DNA of 64,000 nt from Planobacterium oryzisoli (lineage in GTDB: Bacteria; Bacteroidota; Bacteroidia; Flavobacteriales; Weeksellaceae), in NCBI RefSeq assembly GCF_015354315.1, contig NZ_JADKYY010000007.1, forward strand, positions 1 through 64,000. The letters run 5' to 3'. The notes beneath the pieces were generated by a model. The model did no database searches. It was not told the DNA's origin and saw nothing but the letters and a program-made list of their open reading frames with translations. A program made the translations under genes and the position numbers. Shown piece by piece: positions 59,626 to 64,000 of this stretch (position 1 is its first letter; each line of letters opens with the position of its first letter).

Positions 59626-59643
59626 TCTAAATAAATAAGCAGT

Positions 59644-60072
59644 ATGAAAAAAATAGCAATTGCAGCAGACCATGCAGGTTTTGAATATAAAGAGTATTTA
59701 AAGGAACAATTGGGTAAGGATTATATAATAGAAGACTTTGGTACGCACAGTAGCGAAAGTGTTGACTACCCTGACTTTGTACATCCTGCGGCAGAATCTG
59801 TGGAAAATAAAAAGAATGAACTGGGTATTCTAATCTGCGGAAGCGGCCAGGGCGTACAGCTTACTGCAAACAAACATAAAGAAATTAGATGTGCACTTGC
59901 ATGGATGCCCCAGATAGCGGAACTTTCAAGACAGCACAATAATTGCAATATGATTGCTGTCCCTGCGCGTTTTCTCGCTAAAGAGTTTGTATTGGAAATT
60001 GTTCTAGCATTCCTCAATGCTTCATTCGAGGGAGGTAGACACCAGCAACGGGTACAAAAAATAAGCTGCTAA
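59644..60072 (+). CDS. rpiB: Ribose-5-phosphate isomerase B
   Basis: Sugar isomerase of the RpiB/LacAB family, 142 aa, interconverting ribose-5-phosphate and ribulose-5-phosphate. The start MKKIAIAADHAGFEYKEYL has the conserved AADHAG motif, and GILICGSGQGVQLTANKHKEIRCAL gives the active-site Cys and the phosphate-binding loop. It is the first gene right of the candidate oriC and is followed after 15 bases by rnr. Confidence 0.95.
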   Translation: MKKIAIAADHAGFEYKEYLKEQLGKDYIIEDFGTHSSESVDYPDFVHPAAESVENKKNELGILICGSGQGVQLTANKHKEIRCALAWMPQIAELSRQHNNCNMIAVPARFLAKEFVLEIVLAFLNASFEGGRHQQRVQKISC

Positions 60073-60087
60073 TTAAAAGACCTACAG

Positions 60088-62241
60088 ATGGCAAAAAAAT
60101 CCAAATTTATCAGTCATAAGAATAATCATAAGCTTCAAGATATAGGAAGAAAGATTATTGACTTTATGAACAAAAACAGTACCCGGGTATTTAACTATAA
60201 ACAACTATCTGAAGGTATTGGATATACAAACCCGAGGCAACGGGAACAGGTCATACAGTCGCTTCACAAATTACAGTCGGAAGACCGGATTAAAGAAGTA
60301 GAGAAGGGAAAGTATGCAGTAAATCTTAAAATTAAGGGTACCCATACCGGAACAATTGATTTTAATCAGGCCGGCAACGCATATATTAGTGTGGAGGGAT
60401 TGGAGGACGACATATTTGTACACTCAAAGAATGTGAAGGATGCAATGCAGGGAGATAAAGTCCTGGTGGTAACCTACAACTTTAAGGGAAAAAAAATGGA
60501 AGGTTCCGTTCTGGAAGTGCTGGAGAGAAAGAAAACCGAGTTTGTAGGTACCCTACAGTATATTGAACATAAGGATTTTGGCTTTGTAGTTTCGGATAGA
60601 AAAAGTTTCAGCACGGATATTTTTGTGAAAAAACCAAATTTCAATGGTGCCGTGCATGGGGATAAAGTAGTAGTTAAAATGACGGGTTGGTACGAAGGAG
60701 AAAAAAATCCGGAAGGAGAGATTGTCACCGTGCTGGGAACCCCTGGGGAGCATGAAACAGAAATCCATTCCATTCTTGCCGATTATGGACTTCCGTACCA
60801 TTTTCCTGAGGAAGTGCAGCATGCCGCAGACGGTATAGACCGAACAATTCAGGAAGCTGAAGTACAGAAACGCTGGGATATGCGCGACGTACTTACTTTT
60901 ACTATTGATCCGCACGATGCGAAAGATTTTGATGATGCGCTTTCTATAAGACAGCTTGAAAACGGCAATTGGGAAGTGGGGGTTCATATAGCCGATGTAT
61001 CGTACTACGTAACACCGGATTCCATTATTGATAAGGAAGCCTACCAACGGGCCACATCTGTGTATTTAGTGGACCGCGTTGTTCCAATGCTACCTGAAAT
61101 ATTAAGTAATGATGTATGCTCTCTGAGACCCAATGAGGATAAGTTTACCTTCTCAGCAGTATTTGAGTTATCCGATGAAGCACAGGTAGTAAAGCAGTGG
61201 TTTGGACGTACTGTTATCCATTCCGATCGAAGGTTCAGTTATGAAGAAGCGCAGGAACGAATTGAGACTAAAGAAGGGGATCTTGCGCAGGAAATTAACA
61301 CTTTGGACCGATTGGCAAAAATTCTTCGGGCAGAACGGATAAGAAACGGCGCCATCACTTTTGACCGGAGTGAAGTGCGGTTTAACCTGGATGAAAATAA
61401 CGAACCGATTGGAGTTTACTTCAAAGTCAGTAAAGACAGTAACCATTTAATAGAAGAATTTATGCTTCTTGCCAACCGTAAGGTCTCGGAGTTTATTTCT
61501 CTTACCCGAAAATTTGAGCCTACGAGAAACACCTTTATTTACAGAATTCATGATGATCCAGATCCTGCAAAACTTGAGGCATTAAAAGAGTTTGTAGGCA
61601 CCTTTGGATACAAAATGAACTTGGCCAACTCCAAGAAAACCACAGAAAGTATGAATTCCCTGCTTAAAAGTGTGCAAGGAAAACCGGAGGAAAATATGAT
61701 TGAAACGCTTGCCATGCGTTCCATGAGCAAGGCAGTTTATTCTACAGATCCCATAGGACACTACGGACTGGGGTTTGAGTACTATACCCATTTTACCTCT
61801 CCTATTCGAAGGTACCCGGATCTCATTGCCCACCGCTTGCTTCAACACTACTTGGATGGAGGAAAATCACCCAATAAAAACGAGGTAGAAGAAAAGGCAA
61901 AACACTGCTCGGCAATGGAGCGTCTTGCTGCAGATGCGGAGCGGGACAGCATAAAATTCATGCAGGTTAAATTTATGGAGAAGCACTTAGGCGAGGTATT
62001 CCACGGGGTCATTTCCGGTGTTGCAGAATTTGGGTTTTGGGTACAAATACCTGAAAACGGTGCAGAGGGATTAATAAAACTGCGTGATTTGACCGATGAC
62101 AGTTATATGTACGAGGCAAAAAGCCACTCGGTATACGGTACCCGTCATGGTAAAGTGTTTCAGTTAGGAGATAAAGTCCAGATTAAAGTTATGAAAGCCA
62201 ATCTCATTCAAAAGCAGTTGGATTTCAAAATTGTGGAATAG
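60088..62241 (+). CDS. rnr: Ribonuclease R
   Basis: Processive 3'-5' exoribonuclease of 717 aa. An N-terminal helix-turn-helix region (YKQLSEGIGYTNPRQREQVIQSL) is followed by cold-shock OB domains, then the RNB catalytic domain with IDPHDAKDFDDALS near residue 273 and HFTSPIRRYPDL as YTHFTSPIRRYPDLIAHRLL. A C-terminal S1 domain (GVISGVAEFGFWVQIPENGAEGLI) completes it. It degrades structured RNA. It forms a short operon with rpiB and probably the next two genes. Confidence 0.96.
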   Translation: MAKKSKFISHKNNHKLQDIGRKIIDFMNKNSTRVFNYKQLSEGIGYTNPRQREQVIQSLHKLQSEDRIKEVEKGKYAVNLKIKGTHTGTIDFNQAGNAYISVEGLEDDIFVHSKNVKDAMQGDKVLVVTYNFKGKKMEGSVLEVLERKKTEFVGTLQYIEHKDFGFVVSDRKSFSTDIFVKKPNFNGAVHGDKVVVKMTGWYEGEKNPEGEIVTVLGTPGEHETEIHSILADYGLPYHFPEEVQHAADGIDRTIQEAEVQKRWDMRDVLTFTIDPHDAKDFDDALSIRQLENGNWEVGVHIADVSYYVTPDSIIDKEAYQRATSVYLVDRVVPMLPEILSNDVCSLRPNEDKFTFSAVFELSDEAQVVKQWFGRTVIHSDRRFSYEEAQERIETKEGDLAQEINTLDRLAKILRAERIRNGAITFDRSEVRFNLDENNEPIGVYFKVSKDSNHLIEEFMLLANRKVSEFISLTRKFEPTRNTFIYRIHDDPDPAKLEALKEFVGTFGYKMNLANSKKTTESMNSLLKSVQGKPEENMIETLAMRSMSKAVYSTDPIGHYGLGFEYYTHFTSPIRRYPDLIAHRLLQHYLDGGKSPNKNEVEEKAKHCSAMERLAADAERDSIKFMQVKFMEKHLGEVFHGVISGVAEFGFWVQIPENGAEGLIKLRDLTDDSYMYEAKSHSVYGTRHGKVFQLGDKVQIKVMKANLIQKQLDFKIVE

Positions 62242-62262
62242 TACTTGAGGGCATAGAACACT

Positions 62263-62949
62263 ATGGAACTATTTTTCTCTGCAGTAGGTCTAGGCATTAT
62301 GCTAAGCTTTGTGTTTATAGGACCTATTTTTTTCTTACTGATAGAGACCAGCTTCTCCAGAAGTCCCCGACATGCTGCAGTACTTGATCTGGGTGTTATA
62401 TTAGCCGATATTGTATGTATAGTGGCAGCGTACTATGCCAGCAGCGATATAGTGCATTTAATCGACTCGCATCCTAGTTTTTACCGAATTACTGCCCTTC
62501 TGGTATTTGTTTATGGAATTATTATGGTAGTGACCAAAACAAAGATGCATGTAAAAAATGAAGAAAAAATTATTTCGCAGAGCTACCTTCGTACCTTTAT
62601 CAATGGCTTTTTATTCAATATTCTCAATATTGGAGTGGTATTGTTTTGGATTGTAACGGTAATTTCTGTTCGAAGTTCCTACCCGGAACCTGCGGAGTTT
62701 ATTTTGTATATTTCTATAGTTTTAAGTACCTATCTTCTTTTGGATCTACTGAAGATTCTGTTGGCAAAGCAATTTCATTACAAGCTCACTCAGAAGGCTG
62801 CCAACACGTTACGTCGGGGTGTAGGAATTGTACTTATGCTATTTGGAATTTTTATATTTCTTCAGAGTTTCAAGAATTTTAACCAATTTGAGCGCCAGTT
62901 AGAACAAGTTCAAAAATCGGGAATTTCCCAATCCGTTCATTTATTTTAA
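62263..62949 (+). CDS. LysE/RhtB family transporter
   Basis: A 228-aa inner-membrane protein with about six helices. The start ELFFSAVGLGIMLSFVFIGPIFFLLIETSFSRSPRHAAVLDLGVILADIVCI follows the LysE-family pattern G-P-x-x-x ... G-x-x-x-AD. It probably exports an amino acid or similar small molecule. The C-terminus ends in a Gln-rich tail. It is 21 bases after rnr and 4 bases before the LD-carboxypeptidase gene. Confidence 0.85.
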   Translation: MELFFSAVGLGIMLSFVFIGPIFFLLIETSFSRSPRHAAVLDLGVILADIVCIVAAYYASSDIVHLIDSHPSFYRITALLVFVYGIIMVVTKTKMHVKNEEKIISQSYLRTFINGFLFNILNIGVVLFWIVTVISVRSSYPEPAEFILYISIVLSTYLLLDLLKILLAKQFHYKLTQKAANTLRRGVGIVLMLFGIFIFLQSFKNFNQFERQLEQVQKSGISQSVHLF

Positions 62950-62953
62950 ACTT

Positions 62954-63880
62954 ATGGTATTTCCTCCCGCACTACATCCCGGATCGAAAATTGCTGTTAT
63001 TTCTCCTGCAGGATATGTAGAAAATGAGCAAATTAGCAAAACACTGGATCTAATCCGTTCCGAGAATTTTACGCCTGTTTTGGGAAGCTATGTTACCGGA
63101 AAACGGGATCATGGCTACTTGTACTCAGGATCAGAAAAGGAGCGGATAGAAGATCTAAACTGGGCGTTAAACGATCCCTCTATAGAGGCTATATGGGCCA
63201 GCAGAGGAGGATACGGATGCCAACACCTGTTACAGGAGTTTGATTCCACTGCAATGCTACAAAATCCTAAATGGTATATTGGATATTCAGACAATACGGT
63301 ACTTCAAAGTAAAATGTACCAGTTGGGTGTAGCTTCAATTCACGGCCAGACTCTGAAGACTTCCTCATTTGGTGTATCGCCTTCATCGTACAGTTCCATC
63401 TTTAGTATTTTACGCGGCGCACAGCCTTCATATTCTTTTTCAGTTCATCCTAGCAACAAGCCTGGAGAGGTATCGGGCAGAATAGTGGGTGGAAATCTTG
63501 CGCTGGTGTATGCCCTACTGGGGACGCCCTACTCTATTGATTTTGAAGGAAATTTACTTTTTATTGAAGAAATCGGTGAGGAATTTTATGCATTGGACCG
63601 AATGCTGATGTCTTTGGAACATGCGGGGGTATTTAACCAAATAAGTGGACTTATTGTAGGAGGTATGATCAACATGGGTAAAGAAAATACCAATCCTTAC
63701 TATGAAGCATCGTTTGATCCTTTTGCCTATACCCTTATAAGTGAACGACTGGAAAAATATTCTTTTCCAGTCGCTTACCAGTTCCCAAATGGGCATATAT
63801 TTGATAATAGACCCCTAATTGTAGGTGCTCGGTACCGTTTGGACAGTACCCATGGTACACTTTCTCCTGAAGATTTATAG
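62954..63880 (+). CDS. LD-carboxypeptidase (peptidase family S66)
   Basis: Muramoyl-tetrapeptide carboxypeptidase-type enzyme of 308 aa that removes the terminal D-Ala from murein tetrapeptides during recycling. The nucleophile Ser112 is in IGYSDNTVL, preceded by ASRGGYG. The catalytic Glu is in LLFIEEIGEEFYALDRML and the His in FPNGHIFDN. There is no signal peptide, consistent with a cytoplasmic LdcA-type protein. It follows the LysE-type gene by 4 bases. Confidence 0.93.
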   Translation: MVFPPALHPGSKIAVISPAGYVENEQISKTLDLIRSENFTPVLGSYVTGKRDHGYLYSGSEKERIEDLNWALNDPSIEAIWASRGGYGCQHLLQEFDSTAMLQNPKWYIGYSDNTVLQSKMYQLGVASIHGQTLKTSSFGVSPSSYSSIFSILRGAQPSYSFSVHPSNKPGEVSGRIVGGNLALVYALLGTPYSIDFEGNLLFIEEIGEEFYALDRMLMSLEHAGVFNQISGLIVGGMINMGKENTNPYYEASFDPFAYTLISERLEKYSFPVAYQFPNGHIFDNRPLIVGARYRLDSTHGTLSPEDL

Positions 63881-63914
63881 AAAGCATTACCGTACCAATG
63901 GGCCTGTTACCCAT

Positions 63915-64000
63915 TTATTTGATTTCCACGCACCCGATTCTTCCCCCTGCGTTTCCTGTCGGCTGCGTCTTAAAATCATCCTCCTTGGCATGTACAATAA
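63915..64000 (-). CDS. sodC: Cu/Zn superoxide dismutase, C-terminal end (partial)
   Basis: The last 28 or so codons of a minus-strand gene are visible, cut off by the window end. Read from the edge they give VHAKEDDFKTQPTGNAGGRI and then GCVEIK plus a TAA stop at 63915-63917. The VHA His is a copper ligand, the Asp pair and TQPxGNAGxRI with its Arg are the SodC active-site signature, and the Cys closes the conserved disulfide. The rest of the gene, with signal peptide and remaining ligands, lies outside. It converges on the LD-carboxypeptidase gene. Confidence 0.9.
   Translation of the reverse strand, partial: IVHAKEDDFKTQPTGNAGGRIGCVEIK

Larger units (their letters stand above)
59004..59643. 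other. AT-rich intergenic region with DnaA boxes: candidate oriC
   Basis: A 640-base gap, the longest clean gap in the window outside the accessory strip. Two perfect DnaA boxes TTATCCACA are present, at 59165-59173 on the minus strand and at 59436-59444 on the plus strand. One-mismatch boxes are TTATACATA (59103-59111) and TTTTCCACA on the minus strand at 59586-59594. Between them is a very AT-rich stretch with the 12-base palindrome AGATATATATCT (59221-59232), a possible unwinding element. The two parS sites lie 2.1 and 4.0 kb away. No dnaA gene is in the window, so the call rests on boxes, composition and parS. Confidence 0.65.

Noticed and set aside
1-64000. CRISPR arrays, rRNA genes, prophage modules or secretion-system clusters
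   Set aside because: No regularly spaced direct repeats, rRNA-like sequence, phage structural genes or such clusters were seen on either strand.

Overview
The window looks like a chromosomal segment of a Bacteroidota bacterium, most likely class Flavobacteriia and close to the Chryseobacterium group (Weeksellaceae). Supporting signs are Bacteroidota-type promoter boxes (TAnnTTTG, sometimes with an upstream TTG or TTTG), weak Shine-Dalgarno sequences, a fused MurF-alanine racemase, a menaquinone gene (menD), several lipoproteins, and lineage-style metal-site variants of Nth, Tdk and YbeY. Sampled lines of the core genome are GC-balanced to GC-rich. The segment 7.7-11 kb is clearly AT-rich.

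Layout. 0.1-7.4 kb: peroxiredoxin, Nth, a stand-alone receiver, a DUF885 lipoprotein, the exbB-exbD-tonB motor and folC. 7.4-11.5 kb: two tRNA-Val genes, a tRNA 3'-end scar with its terminator, then an accessory strip. The strip carries a two-gene cassette (a helical protein plus a PD-(D/E)XK-like nuclease), a 16-bp palindrome, a 5'-truncated IS91-type transposase between 26-bp inverted repeats, and a frameshifted DUF1003 gene. 11.6-20.5 kb: a DNA-repair block. Here the known ligase-associated set (Lhr-type helicase, ATP-dependent ligase, beta-CASP exonuclease, metallophosphoesterase) sits in one minus-strand operon with two further members, an MmcB-like PD-(D/E)XK protein and a catalase-fold protein, flanked by SRAP and Xth genes. 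20.5-36 kb: cold-shock proteins, glycosyltransferase, SufE, ClpC, radical SAM, menD, pabBC, membrane proteins and UvrB. 36-49.3 kb: proteases, a sugar dehydrogenase, TsaB, SurE, GMP reductase, and a five-gene operon ending in FabG and a nucleosidase.

49.3-59.7 kb: a plus-strand run tdk, murF-alr, patatin, ybeY, mnmG, methyltransferase, then pgk on the minus strand. Two perfect 16-bp palindromes matching the ParB site parS lie immediately before and after mnmG. About 2.5 kb further on, the 640-bp AT-rich gap between pgk and rpiB holds two perfect DnaA boxes and near matches, with divergent promoters at its edges. This makes 54.9-59.7 kb a good candidate for the chromosome origin and centromere region. 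The window ends with rpiB, rnr, a LysE-type exporter, an LD-carboxypeptidase and the 3' end of a Cu/Zn superoxide dismutase gene.

Most worth following up: the parS pair plus candidate oriC, the enlarged ligase-associated repair operon, and the AT-rich nuclease cassette behind the tRNA scar.
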